From UBA6168 sp039819485 (GTDB lineage Bacteria > Bacteroidota > Bacteroidia > Chitinophagales > Saprospiraceae): a DNA stretch of 64,000 bases. How positions within the stretch are numbered: the stretch's first letter is position 1; each line of letters starts with the position of its first letter. The DNA is taken from the NCBI GenBank assembly GCA_039819485.1, contig JBCBRY010000015.1, positions 1 to 64,000 on the forward strand, in the 5' to 3' direction. Made by a program: the position numbers and the translations under genes. The notes under the pieces were generated by a model. That model searched no databases, was not told where the DNA came from, and saw nothing but the letters and a program-made list of their open reading frames with translations. Below, one piece after another: positions 25,116-33,443 of the stretch.

Positions 25116-26621
25116 ATGGACAATTCGCAAGAAATAAAAGACACCGAAGCCTTTAGGGACAAAATTGCCACAGTCGACAAAGAGGGCAAGCGGATTTGGA
25201 TTTATCCAAAAAAACCAAAGGGCTGGTTTTATGATATTCGCACCTATGTCAGTTGGGGCTTATTGGCTGTTTTGTTCGGACTTCCATTTATTCAATTAAA
25301 TGGCGAACCGTTTGTTTTATTCAATATCCTCGAACGTAATTTTATTATTTTCGGCGTTCATTTCAGCCCGCAGGATTTCCATTTATTTGTTTTTGCAATG
25401 TTGACATTTATTGTCTTCATTATTTTATTTACCGTTATTTATGGAAGGTTGTTTTGTGGATGGGTTTGTCCTCAGACCATTTTCATGGAAATGGTTTTCC
25501 GTAAAATAGAATACTGGATAGAGGGCGACTACAACGCCCAGCGCCGGCTTGACAAAGCCCCCTGGACAAAAGATAAAATAATTAAAAAAGGGACGAAGCA
25601 TTTTATTTTTATCATTATTTCCATCTTAATTGCCCATACATTTTTAAGCTATATTATCGGGCTGGAGGAAGTGACTAAAATCGTGACCAGTTCGCCCATG
25701 AGCAACCCCGTTGGGTTTATGTCGATGATTGCTTTTACGGGTGCATTTTACGGGGTTTTTTCCAGATTGCGGGAACAGGTTTGCACGACTATTTGTCCCT
25801 ATGGCAGATTGCAAGGCGTACTCACTGATAAAAATACCATCCTCGTTTCTTATGATTTTGAAAGAGGCGAACCGAGAGGAAAAATAAAGAAAAACAGAAA
25901 ACCAACCCCTTCAGAAGTCTCTCTTGAAAAAATGATGGGCCTCACCCAGACCGATCCAAAAGCTATATTGGATACGACCCCAATTGTTGATGAAAAACCA
26001 CTGAAAATACTGGGCGACTGCATCGACTGCCACCTTTGCGTAAAAGTATGTCCAACAGGAATAGACATCCGGGACGGCGTACAGTTGGAGTGTGTCAACT
26101 GCACAGCCTGCATGGATGCCTGTGACGAGGTGATGGTAAAAGTCGGCCGGGAAAAAGGCCTGATCCGTTATGACAGCCACAATGGGATTGTTGAAAAAAG
26201 AAGAAAAATATTTACCACGAGGGTAAAAGCATATACTGTTGTGCTGACCATTTTATTGGCCGCCAATGTTTACTTTCTCAGTTCTCGCACCGACGTGGAA
26301 GCCGTCATTCTAAGAACCCCCGGCATGCTGTACCAAGAGGTCGACGAAGACCACGTGAGCAACCTCTACAACTATCAGGTGTTCAACAAAACCAGCAATG
26401 AATGGCCACTCACTTTTCAGTTAAAAGGAATTGAGGGCAACATACGGCTGGTCGGCGAAGCGCCCACGGCCGAAGGAAATGAAATGGTCAAAGGTGCTTT
26501 TTTTATTGACTTAAGCAAGGCCGATTTAGAAAGCCGAAAAAATAAAATCATTATCCAAGTACTGACAGGCGACCAAGTATTGGACGAAGTAAAGACTTCC
26601 TTTTTTGGACCTGTGAAATAG
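25116..26621 (+). CDS. ccoG: CcoG, cbb3 assembly copper reductase (FixG/RdxA family)
   Basis: This 501-residue inner-membrane iron-sulfur protein has the family motif GRLFCGWVCPQTIFMEMVF followed by RKIEYWIEGD and CTTICPYGRLQGVL. A ferredoxin-like domain provides two 4Fe-4S sites (CIDCHLCVKVCPTGIDIRDG and CVNCTACMDACDE). Five or six membrane helices surround these motifs and an Ig-like FixG C-terminal domain ends the chain. CcoG reduces Cu(II) to Cu(I) for delivery to the CuB site of the cbb3 oxidase. Its place between ccoP and ccoH is canonical. Confidence 0.95.
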   Translation: MDNSQEIKDTEAFRDKIATVDKEGKRIWIYPKKPKGWFYDIRTYVSWGLLAVLFGLPFIQLNGEPFVLFNILERNFIIFGVHFSPQDFHLFVFAMLTFIVFIILFTVIYGRLFCGWVCPQTIFMEMVFRKIEYWIEGDYNAQRRLDKAPWTKDKIIKKGTKHFIFIIISILIAHTFLSYIIGLEEVTKIVTSSPMSNPVGFMSMIAFTGAFYGVFSRLREQVCTTICPYGRLQGVLTDKNTILVSYDFERGEPRGKIKKNRKPTPSEVSLEKMMGLTQTDPKAILDTTPIVDEKPLKILGDCIDCHLCVKVCPTGIDIRDGVQLECVNCTACMDACDEVMVKVGREKGLIRYDSHNGIVEKRRKIFTTRVKAYTVVLTILLAANVYFLSSRTDVEAVILRTPGMLYQEVDEDHVSNLYNYQVFNKTSNEWPLTFQLKGIEGNIRLVGEAPTAEGNEMVKGAFFIDLSKADLESRKNKIIIQVLTGDQVLDEVKTSFFGPVK

Positions 26622-26628
26622 TGTTTTC

Positions 26629-26692
26629 AGGGGTCAGGAGTCAGGAGTCAGGCACAGACAACCTGACCCCTGACTCCTGACCCCTGACTCCT
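26629..26692. repeat. GTCAGGA heptamer inverted repeat, ccoG-ccoH junction
   Basis: Left arm 26629-26653 is GGGTCAGGAGTCAGGAGTC; right arm 26661-26692 is CCTGACCCCTGACTCCTGAC and similar. The arms pair almost perfectly over more than 20 bp with a loop of about 8 nt. The right arm ends 13 nt before the ccoH ATG at 26706. The same words occur inside the TIR-STAND gene at 17221-17311. Confidence 0.75.
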
Positions 26693-26705
26693 AAAAAAAT
26701 TCATT

Positions 26706-27158
26706 ATGAAAAAAATTAACTGGGGCACCGGCATATTTATTTTTTACACGTTGTTTGCGGCATCGTTATTTTATCAGGTGTACAGGTCCACACAATACGA
26801 CCACAGCCTGGTCGTGGAAAATTATTACGAAGAAGACATTAATTACCAGAGCCGTTACGATCAAATTCAGAACAGTCGAAGCCTGAAGGCAGGACTGGAA
26901 ATTGAATTTAAGAAAAATGAAAAAATAATTGCGCTGGATTTCCCAAAAGACAAGTCCAATATTTCCGGCGAAATATTGTTGTACCGGGCAAATAATAAAA
27001 AGCTGGATCAGTATATCCCCATACAATTAAATGCAGAAAATAAAATGATCATTCCGACCGATAATATTTTAATGGGCCGATGGAAAATGGAAGTAGAATG
27101 GGAAACGGACGGAAAATCTTATTTTGACAAAAGAGTCCTGCATATACCTTCCGCTTAA
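26706..27158 (+). CDS. ccoH: CcoH/FixH family cbb3 oxidase assembly protein
   Basis: This 150-residue protein has one N-terminal membrane helix (INWGTGIFIFYTLFAASLFYQVY) followed by a periplasmic beta domain. The motif DHSLVVENYYEEDINYQSRYDQ is the FixH hallmark (nYY...l.yq), and the domain ends MGRWKMEVEWETDGKSYF. CcoH helps assemble and stabilise cbb3 subunits. It sits directly after ccoG, as in the ccoGHIS order of other phyla, but ccoI and ccoS have moved elsewhere in this window. Confidence 0.9.
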   Translation: MKKINWGTGIFIFYTLFAASLFYQVYRSTQYDHSLVVENYYEEDINYQSRYDQIQNSRSLKAGLEIEFKKNEKIIALDFPKDKSNISGEILLYRANNKKLDQYIPIQLNAENKMIIPTDNILMGRWKMEVEWETDGKSYFDKRVLHIPSA

Positions 27159-27164
27159 AAAAAA

Positions 27165-27237
27165 GATATTTTAATATCGAGGTATTGGGGCATTAAAAAT
27201 CTCCCAATATCCCAATATCCTAACATCCCAACATCCA
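27165..27237. repeat. GGTATTGG/CCCAATATC word inverted repeat, ccoH-SafE junction
   Basis: Left arm 27165-27196 (GATATTTTAATATCGAGG, TATTGGGGCATT) faces right arm 27202-27237 (CCCAATATCCCAATATCC, then TAACATCCCAACATCC). The right arm abuts the ATG at 27238, leaving no unpaired space for ribosome binding if the stem forms. Confidence 0.7.
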
Positions 27238-27933
27238 ATGCTATACACCGCCTTCATCATGGGACTTTTCGGGAGCTTGCACTGCGTCGGCATGTGCGGG
27301 CCGATAGCGATGGCATTGCCGGTGCAAAACCAAGACCGTTTTTCCATGGTGACAAAATTATTGCTTTATAATTTTGGGAGGACGGTAACGTATGTTTTCC
27401 TTGGTGTATTGATAGGGCTATTGGGAGAAGGATTATTTTTGGCGGGGATGCAAAAATGGCTATCGATCGGGCTGGGTATTTTTTTATTGGTCATTGTTTT
27501 ATTTTCCATCAATATAGAAAGCCGATTATTGCGCACACCAATTATTGGTCGGGTATTTTTGTTTGTTAAAAATACACTGGGAAAATTATTGAAAAACAGC
27601 TCGGCTCCTGCTTTGTTTCGCACCGGCGTTGTCAATGGGTTTTTACCTTGCGGGCTGGTTTATATGGCAATTGTCGGAGCAGTGAGCATGGGAAGTTTGG
27701 TGGACAGCGCACTGTATATGTTTTTATTTGGTGTCGGTACAATTCCGCTGATGTTGTTAACTGCTACGGCCGGGCATTTGGCCAGCATCCAATTCAGAAA
27801 TAAAATAAAAAAATTATTCCCGGTATTTATTACCGCCCTCGCCGTACTGCTAATTTACCGGGGCATCCGCTTTGACCTGCCGGAAGATTTTAGCTTCTGG
27901 GAAATGATGCAGAACATGCCGATGTGCCATTGA
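27238..27933 (+). CDS. SafE/DsbD-like membrane protein of the cbb3 operon
   Basis: This 231-residue polytopic membrane protein has about six helices. It starts MLYTAFIMGLFGSLHCVGMCGPIAMALP and later has NGFLPCGLVYMAIVGAVSMGS, the paired half-motifs of the TauE/SafE or DsbD_2-type transmembrane family. Members with the GSLHCxGMCGP motif are frequent at the end of cco operons in Bacteroidota, where a metal or thiol function in oxidase maturation is suspected but not shown. The C-terminus ends QNMPMCH, a Met/Cys/His cluster that could bind copper; that is inference. The gene converges on an AraC-type regulator. Confidence 0.8.
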   Translation: MLYTAFIMGLFGSLHCVGMCGPIAMALPVQNQDRFSMVTKLLLYNFGRTVTYVFLGVLIGLLGEGLFLAGMQKWLSIGLGIFLLVIVLFSINIESRLLRTPIIGRVFLFVKNTLGKLLKNSSAPALFRTGVVNGFLPCGLVYMAIVGAVSMGSLVDSALYMFLFGVGTIPLMLLTATAGHLASIQFRNKIKKLFPVFITALAVLLIYRGIRFDLPEDFSFWEMMQNMPMCH

Positions 27934-28143
27934 GATTAGAGAATGGAGAATAAACTATTTTTAAATCATAAATACCAAGTGGCTGTTCAAAAAAAATGAC
28001 ATTTTTCCTCTGCCTGAAAAAGAGTTTTGAGGCTCGGAAATCAAACATTTGCCCAAATAAAAGTGTCATTTTTAGCGCTCCTTATTTTTGTCCAAGCACT
28101 TACTTACCTTTTAATTTAAAGAAATTCAATTTTCCATTCTCCA
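27934..28143. repeat. Inverted repeats in the convergent SafE/AraC gap
   Basis: The 210-nt gap has an outer arm pair (ATTAGAGAATGGAGAAT near 27936 against ATTTTCCATTCTCCATTAA near 28128). An inner pair AAAAATGACATTTTT (27992-28006) and AAAAGTGTCATTTTT (28059-28073) matches with one mismatch; the left copy is itself a palindrome. Nearly the same termini recur at 32380-32462. A bidirectional terminator role is plausible. Confidence 0.6.
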
Positions 28144-29025
28144 TTAACAAACGCTTCTTTTCAGCAATTGATATTCTCCTTTCTTTTTAAAATCCCGGAT
28201 CGACATATTGGTGTATCTCTTAAATGTTTTTGAAAGATGGCTAACGTCGGTGAAGCTCAGTTCGTCTGCAATTTCGGTGAGGGTGTAGTCGGAATTTAGC
28301 AAGCGGATTTCAACCAATTTTAATTTGGCCTTAATGATATATTCCCGTAAGGGCATATTTACTTTTTTTCGAAAAAATTCACTTAAATAATTAGGAGAAA
28401 GTAAAAAGGTCCTTGCCAGTTGCTCCACTTTTAAAAGGTGGGGTTCTGCAATATGCTCATTGATGTAGCTGAGCAATTTGGTGATCCGTTCATCGTATTC
28501 AGTCGTACCATTTATTTCATGAAATGCACTTTGCCTGATATTTCGGAGCAGTAGTTCCAGAACACTGGTCATCAGGCTTTTAATGAGCGTGGACGAGCCC
28601 GTTCTGAAATTCCTGTTCTCCTTTAAAATTAAATCGACGAGTGTCTGGAGGTGCTGCCTGTCCAATTCACTGTGGATGATGTCACCGGGAAGTTGGTTGT
28701 AGTTGGCCAAAATATAAGCAGCCTCCCTGAACCATTCCTGTTGGTTAAAGGCATCGCGGGCACTGGGCTGAAAGAAGTCGCTGGTAAATCTCAAAAACAC
28801 AAACCTGGAAGGTTGGTCGATCTGGAAAGAATGGCATTTTAAGGGCGGCAGCAAAAACATACTGCCCTTTTCATAAGGATACTCGTTATAATTGATGCAC
28901 TGCGTGCCCTGCCCTTTTTTGATAAGCACCAACTCAAAAAAATTGTTTTTGACCGGACGTTGCTTCCATTCGCTCAATTCAATTTCTTGTATTTCGAAAG
29001 GTTTATATACTTCTAAAATCTCCAT
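28144..29025 (-). CDS. AraC-family transcriptional regulator
   Basis: This 293-residue cytoplasmic protein has an N-terminal cupin-like sensor part (about 1-165; PLKCHSFQIDQPSRFVFLRF) and a C-terminal AraC/XylS double HTH (about 190-285; LARTFLLSPNYLSEFFRKKV, then ADELSFTDVSHLSKTFKRYT). The second HTH shows the conserved family pattern before the end. The gene is divergent from a four-gene oxidoreductase operon, its likely target. The ligand is unknown; the operon content suggests an aldehyde, quinone or other electrophile. Confidence 0.9.
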   Translation of the reverse strand: MEILEVYKPFEIQEIELSEWKQRPVKNNFFELVLIKKGQGTQCINYNEYPYEKGSMFLLPPLKCHSFQIDQPSRFVFLRFTSDFFQPSARDAFNQQEWFREAAYILANYNQLPGDIIHSELDRQHLQTLVDLILKENRNFRTGSSTLIKSLMTSVLELLLRNIRQSAFHEINGTTEYDERITKLLSYINEHIAEPHLLKVEQLARTFLLSPNYLSEFFRKKVNMPLREYIIKAKLKLVEIRLLNSDYTLTEIADELSFTDVSHLSKTFKRYTNMSIRDFKKKGEYQLLKRSVC

Positions 29026-29254
29026 TGGAACTGAATTTTTAACAAAAATAGGTCAAAACCCGCCTTGTGCAAGGACAAGCGACCAATAAACCTTGAATTA
29101 TACCAAAAGAACCTTTTTTCATACCAATGGCCGCAGTGTAAAACACCCCAACTTTGTGCTGTTCATTTAATAACCGTGGTGCAGATACTCCTGTGCAGAG
29201 GAGCCCTTGCCGGCCCAGACAGGAACGTCTGAACTGCGTGAAAAAAATAAAGAA

Positions 29255-30196
29255 ATGCAAGCAATCCTATTGGAAAAAACGGGCGGGACCGAAAACCTGA
29301 TCCTCCGGGAAGTCGAAAAACCTGCCATCAAGGACAGTGAAGTACTGGTAGAAGTAAAGGCCATCGGCGTCAATCCCGTTGACTATAAAGTGAGGGGCGA
29401 CAACGACGTGCTGTCCATGATTTACGGAGAACATCGCCCCGCTATTTTGGGCTGGGACATCGCTGGAACGGTCATAGCAGTTGGCAGCGGGACGCCCCAA
29501 TTTAAACCAGGCGACCGGGTATTTGGCATGGTCAACTTCGTTGGTGCGGGCAAGGCCTATGCGGAGTATGTTGCCGCCCCGGCAGGCCATTTGGCACTCA
29601 TACCCACTAATATCTCGTTTGCACAAGCTGCGGCAAGCACCCTGGCAGCCCTGACTGCCCTCCAGGTATTGCAGGACAGGGTCAAAAAAGGTGATCGGGT
29701 TTTGATTCATGCGGGTTCAGGTGGCGTAGGTCATTTTGCCGTTCAAATAGCCAAATCCCTGGGGGCGCACGTCATTACGACCAGCTCGGCCAACAACAAA
29801 GATTTTGTCCTGTCCTTGGGTGCAGACGAACACATCGATTACCGGGCCCAGGCTTTTGAAGAAGTGTTGACAGATATTGATTTTGTTTTCGACATGTTCA
29901 ATGGCAACATTTTGTTAAACTCCGTAAAAGTGGTCAAAAGAGGTGGTGCCGTGGTTTCGATACCCACGCCTGAATTTTCGGATGAAGTGATGCAACTGGC
30001 AAAAGACCGCGGCGTGGATGTCTCCTTTTTGATGGTACAGTCCAACGGCAATGACATGAACACGATCAAAAATCTTTTGGAAAACGGCACTGTAAAACCA
30101 CACATTTCCAAGACTTTTTCTTTTACTGAAATGGCGCAGGCCCATGAACAATTGGAAAGCGGCAGGACGGTCGGAAAAATAGTCGTAACCTTATAA
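29255..30196 (+). CDS. NADP-dependent MDR-superfamily alcohol dehydrogenase/quinone oxidoreductase
   Basis: The ATG at 29255 (MQAILLEKTGGTENLILREV) gives 313 residues and the standard family N-terminus. The catalytic-domain signature GVNPVDYKVRGD and the nucleotide-binding motif IHAGSGGVGHFAVQIAKSLGA (AxxGxxG type) are intact. There are no structural or catalytic zinc cysteines, placing it with zinc-independent quinone oxidoreductase-like enzymes. It is the first gene of a plus-strand operon with DUF1330, an LLM-type flavin oxidoreductase and an SDR, divergent from the AraC regulator. Detoxification of carbonyl or quinone compounds is a reasonable inference. Confidence 0.88.
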   Translation: MQAILLEKTGGTENLILREVEKPAIKDSEVLVEVKAIGVNPVDYKVRGDNDVLSMIYGEHRPAILGWDIAGTVIAVGSGTPQFKPGDRVFGMVNFVGAGKAYAEYVAAPAGHLALIPTNISFAQAAASTLAALTALQVLQDRVKKGDRVLIHAGSGGVGHFAVQIAKSLGAHVITTSSANNKDFVLSLGADEHIDYRAQAFEEVLTDIDFVFDMFNGNILLNSVKVVKRGGAVVSIPTPEFSDEVMQLAKDRGVDVSFLMVQSNGNDMNTIKNLLENGTVKPHISKTFSFTEMAQAHEQLESGRTVGKIVVTL

Positions 30197-30218
30197 ACAA
30201 ATAAAACAAATCACAATC

Positions 30219-30521
30219 ATGGCTTATTATTCTATTTTGGATGTTACCCCGACCAACGATACATGGATTCCGTCTTATTTGCCTGTCGCAAACAAGCTGG
30301 TCGCCAAACATGGTGGAAAATACTTAGCTCGTACTGCAAGCCACGAGCGGATAGAAGGCGAAGGAGCGGAAGCCGCACTTCGCATTGTGCTTGAGTGGCC
30401 TTCCAGAGAAGCTGCACTTGCTTTTATGAACGACCCGGAATACACTCCCCACCTCGAGGCCCGAACTGCCGGATCTGCCAGCAACCATTTTCTGATTGAA
30501 GGCAAGGACGAATTCGCCTGA
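30219..30521 (+). CDS. DUF1330 family small protein
   Basis: This 100-residue protein has the DUF1330 pattern: an opening beta strand (YYSILDVTPTND), YLPVANKLVAKHGGKYLART, a strongly conserved EGEGAEAALRIVLEWPSREAALAF segment and a conserved ...PEYTPHLEAR...HFLIEG end. The fold is a ferredoxin-like dimeric alpha/beta barrel as in small monooxygenases, but the biochemical function of the family is not established. It lies 22 bp after the oxidoreductase gene in the same operon. Confidence 0.85.
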   Translation: MAYYSILDVTPTNDTWIPSYLPVANKLVAKHGGKYLARTASHERIEGEGAEAALRIVLEWPSREAALAFMNDPEYTPHLEARTAGSASNHFLIEGKDEFA

Positions 30522-30566
30522 CAAAAGTCAAAAAATTGAAATGCTTTTCATTGGAAAGCATTTCAA
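30519..30566. promoter_or_regulatory. TGACAAAAGTCA palindrome and 12-bp hairpin between operon genes
   Basis: TGACAAAAGTCA at 30519-30530 begins at the stop codon of the DUF1330 gene and is identical to the first cbb3-operon box. It is followed by a perfect hairpin TTGAAATGCTTT/AAAGCATTTCAA (30536-30547 with 30555-30566) ending 10 nt before the next start. No T-run follows on the plus strand, so it is not a normal terminator there. The box may be coincidence. Confidence 0.35.
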
Positions 30567-30576
30567 CTAACATGTG

Positions 30577-31554
30577 ATGAAGAAATTTGAACCAATAAAC
30601 AGAGGGTACAACAGCGTTTTCAAGCCTAACCGATTGAGCATTGGCATTGTCGTCCCGATTGAAAATTATGCCCAGGGACAGGTACCCACCATGAGGCATC
30701 ACCTGGAGCGGGTTCAGCTAATCGAACAATTGGGATTTAAAGCACTTTGGATACGGGATGTTCCGTTTAATGTGCCTTCATTTGGCGATGCCGGACAAAC
30801 CTTCGACCCCTTTACCTATCTGGGCTACCTGGCTGGCCAAACTTCAACAATTGCTTTAGGAATAGCCAGTATTGCCTTGCCACTGCACCATCCTGTGCAC
30901 GTCGCAAAATCCGCGGCAACCATCGACCAGCTATCTGACGGTCGACTGATTTTAGGCGTGGCGTCAGGAGACCGGCCCAACGAATATCCCGCTATGGGAA
31001 TCGACTTCGAAAAACGAGGAGCATTGTTCAGGGAAGCCTTCAGGTATATCCGTAATGCGCAAGAAAGCTTCCCCACCGCAGCCCCCACTCATTTTGGCGA
31101 ACTAAACGGGCATTTGGATATTTTGCCTAAACCAACCGGCAATAAAATCCCGATGCTGCTGACTGGCCACAGCCGTCAATCGCTGGAGTGGATCGGAGAA
31201 CATGCCGACGGCTGGATGTATTATCCGAGGAACCTATACATGCAGGGGCACAACATTCAGCAATGGCGTACATTAATTCCTGAAACACAGCCGTACGATA
31301 AACCTTTCATGCAACCGTTGTACGTTGACCTGCACAAAAACGATGACTTTCTGCCACAACCAATTCACCTGGGTTTCCGAACTGGGACCGATCATTTAAT
31401 TGACTATCTCAGGCAGTTAGAAAGCATCGGGGTCAACCACGTTGGATTAAACCTCCGATTTAATTCAGGTAAAACAGAACAAACTTTGGAGCGCCTTGCC
31501 GACAAGGTCTTGCCTCATTTTCACAAGAACAAAAAAGAAAAATCAATAACATGA
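30577..31554 (+). CDS. LLM-class (luciferase-like) flavin-dependent oxidoreductase
   Basis: This protein has 325 residues. The fold signature of the luciferase-like monooxygenase class is clear: a barrel start (LSIGIVVPIENYAQGQVP), the EQLGFKALWIRDVPF strand-loop, HPVHVAKSAATIDQLSDGRLILGVASGDRPNEY and LTGHSRQSLEWIGEHADGWMYYP. Such enzymes use FMN or F420. A GTG one codon upstream is an alternative start. It overlaps the SDR gene by 4 bp (ATGA), showing tight coupling. The substrate is unknown. Confidence 0.87.
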   Translation: MKKFEPINRGYNSVFKPNRLSIGIVVPIENYAQGQVPTMRHHLERVQLIEQLGFKALWIRDVPFNVPSFGDAGQTFDPFTYLGYLAGQTSTIALGIASIALPLHHPVHVAKSAATIDQLSDGRLILGVASGDRPNEYPAMGIDFEKRGALFREAFRYIRNAQESFPTAAPTHFGELNGHLDILPKPTGNKIPMLLTGHSRQSLEWIGEHADGWMYYPRNLYMQGHNIQQWRTLIPETQPYDKPFMQPLYVDLHKNDDFLPQPIHLGFRTGTDHLIDYLRQLESIGVNHVGLNLRFNSGKTEQTLERLADKVLPHFHKNKKEKSIT

Positions 31555-32363
31555 AAAAAACTATTTTAATAACCGGAAGCACTGATGGAATAGGAAAACT
31601 GGCAGCCATAAAACTCGCTCACGACGGTCATGAAATTTATCTCCATGGGAGAAACCCTGAAAAATTGGCGGCGGTTATTTCAGAAATAAAAACACTGACA
31701 AAAAATACAAACCTCAAAGGGTTCGTAGCGGATTTTTCTAATCTGGAAGATGTAAAAGAAATGGCACAACAAGTTAAAAATGATGTGGCGAAAATTGATG
31801 TGCTCATCAACAATGCAGGCGTTTTTAAGAGTGCCGCATTTCATAATAAAGATGGCCTGGACCTACGGTATGTCGTGAATTATTTTGCCCCATATTTATT
31901 GACAAGGGAATTAGTCCCACTGCTTAAAAATGGTACAGCGGCTCGTATTATCAACCTGAGTTCGGCAGCTCAGGCCCCGGTGGTCTTCGAGGTTCTATCG
32001 GGACAGGAGCGACAATCCAATCAGGCAACCTATGCACAAAGCAAATTAGCGCTGACGATGTGGAGCTTTCACTTGGCAAAAACACTAAAAGACATCGCCG
32101 TTATAGCAGTAAACCCCGGATCACTGCTCAATACAAACATGGTAAAAGAAGGGTACGGATACCATTGGTCGTCTGCCGAAAAAGGAGGGAACCTTTTATA
32201 TGAACTGGCCATTTCAGAAGAATACGAAGGCGTTACCGGGAAATATTTTGACAATGACCAAGGTGATCCAAAAGGCACTTTTGGAGAAGCCCATTCCGAT
32301 GCATACAGTGAGACGACCATCAATAAGCTTATTGAAGTCACTGAAAACATCCTATTTAAATAA
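31551..32363 (+). CDS. Short-chain dehydrogenase/reductase
   Basis: This 270-residue SDR has the cofactor motif ITGSTDGIGKLAAIKLA (TGxxxGIG), the NNAG motif (VLINNAGVF), the active-site serine in NLSSAAQ and the YxxxK pair in ATYAQSKLALTM. A glycine-rich N-terminus with HGRNPEKL suggests NADP. It is the last gene of the AraC-linked operon and overlaps the LLM gene by 4 bp. Its length and the NPGSLLNTNMVKEGYG segment resemble retinol-dehydrogenase-like SDRs, but the substrate cannot be named. Confidence 0.9.
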   Translation: MKKTILITGSTDGIGKLAAIKLAHDGHEIYLHGRNPEKLAAVISEIKTLTKNTNLKGFVADFSNLEDVKEMAQQVKNDVAKIDVLINNAGVFKSAAFHNKDGLDLRYVVNYFAPYLLTRELVPLLKNGTAARIINLSSAAQAPVVFEVLSGQERQSNQATYAQSKLALTMWSFHLAKTLKDIAVIAVNPGSLLNTNMVKEGYGYHWSSAEKGGNLLYELAISEEYEGVTGKYFDNDQGDPKGTFGEAHSDAYSETTINKLIEVTENILFK

Positions 32364-32379
32364 TCATACCCCACCAACT

Positions 32380-32462
32380 AAAAATGACATTTTTGCTTTT
32401 GTCTGAAATTTGTTTCTTAATGCCAAAACATAAATTTCAGACAAATGAAAAATGTCATTTTT
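32380..32462. repeat. 83-nt stem-loop with palindromic ends between convergent genes
   Basis: AAAAATGACATTTTT (32380-32394) and AAAAATGTCATTTTT (32448-32462) are complements and are each near-palindromic. Inside them TTGTCTGAAATTT (32399-32411) and AAATTTCAGACAA (32432-32444) form a perfect 13-bp stem. T-runs follow on both strands, so it can serve as a bidirectional terminator for the SDR and GH17 genes. It shares its termini with 27992-28073. Confidence 0.75.
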
Positions 32463-32487
32463 TGCCAGCTTGATTATTTAAAAACCT

Positions 32488-33372
32488 TTAATATTTCAGC
32501 TTTTCCTTTTTATCCCACAACCCCCAATAGGCACCTACATCACCTTCGGCACCAACTTTCCAATCTTCGTCAAAGGAGGTGAAATAGAAGATTTCGATGT
32601 CTTCTTCCTGCGACCAATGCTGAGTATTGAGAAAATATTTGATGGCATTTTCTTCCGAGGGGTGGGAGCTTTTAAAGCTGGTTCCCTGACTGGGCCAGCC
32701 CGTTTCGGTAATGATCACTTTCTTGCCTTGCCCGGCCCCCAGCGCCTGATAAAACATTTGCTTCATATAAACGAGTGAATAATCCAAGTGGCAGCCTTCC
32801 CAGAAAGGATAGCAATTGGATAAGATCACATCGCACGCTTCGGTGATTTTAGGGCGATGGCTGAATTCGTAATAGGCATCCACGTACCCCATCGGCGTAT
32901 CAGGAATGGCCTCTTTTACCCGGTACATAAAACTCAGCAGTTCGTCTTCTGTCAGGTCTTTCCGGTACATCACTTCGTTGCCAACGGCCGCGATGTCCAC
33001 AAATCCTTCTTTGGCAAGTTGGATCAGGCCCGCTACTTCCCGTTCATTGATTTCCGGATCGTCACCCAACCATGCTCCCACGAGGGTTTTGAGCCCGTAT
33101 TCACGGGCTATTCTTGGAATGAACTCATTGCCGTCCGTGCAGGAAAAAGACCTAACCCAACTGGTATATGGGCTGATGATTTCCATTCTTCTTCGAACTT
33201 GTTCCTCTGAAATAATATCGCCGGGCTTTTGTCCTTCTTCATAAAGGCTGAAGCACAGTCCGTGCATCCCGCTTTCCAGCGTTTTCCGGAACAATTCGCG
33301 TAATTCTTCGATGGATTTATTGGCGAAATCGATTCCCGCCAAAGACATAAATTTCCCTTTTCTGTAAGACAT
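32488..33372 (-). CDS. GH17 family beta-1,3-glucanase-like enzyme without signal peptide
   Basis: This 294-residue single-domain protein has GH17 landmarks: catalytic acid Glu133 in VGNEVMYRKD and nucleophile Glu223 in ITETGWPSQG, on a TIM-barrel scaffold (VRSFSCTDGNEF, TLVGAWLGDD, YPFWEG). There is no signal sequence or lipobox, so it should act in the cytoplasm on imported oligosaccharides. It is the last gene of the minus-strand beta-glucan operon, after the MFS sugar transporter. GH17 enzymes cleave beta-1,3-glucans such as laminarin; the exact cleavage mode here is inferred. Confidence 0.87.
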   Translation of the reverse strand: MSYRKGKFMSLAGIDFANKSIEELRELFRKTLESGMHGLCFSLYEEGQKPGDIISEEQVRRRMEIISPYTSWVRSFSCTDGNEFIPRIAREYGLKTLVGAWLGDDPEINEREVAGLIQLAKEGFVDIAAVGNEVMYRKDLTEDELLSFMYRVKEAIPDTPMGYVDAYYEFSHRPKITEACDVILSNCYPFWEGCHLDYSLVYMKQMFYQALGAGQGKKVIITETGWPSQGTSFKSSHPSEENAIKYFLNTQHWSQEEDIEIFYFTSFDEDWKVGAEGDVGAYWGLWDKKEKLKY

Positions 33373-33443
33373 GTTTGTTTAGTTTTTGCTCTTTGAATGT
33401 TTATGATTTCAGGGGAGAAATGATTGTTCAAAAATATGGATCA

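Noticed and set aside
28083..28094. TATTTTTGTCC promoter-like element in the convergent SafE/AraC gap
   Set aside because: No gene or plausible RNA start follows it on the plus strand; the motif is short and A/T-rich.
30519..30530. Adding the LLM operon to the proposed oxygen regulon because of TGACAAAAGTCA
   Set aside because: The box starts in a stop codon inside an operon and next to a hairpin; the genes have no clear link to low oxygen. Kept only as a low-confidence site.
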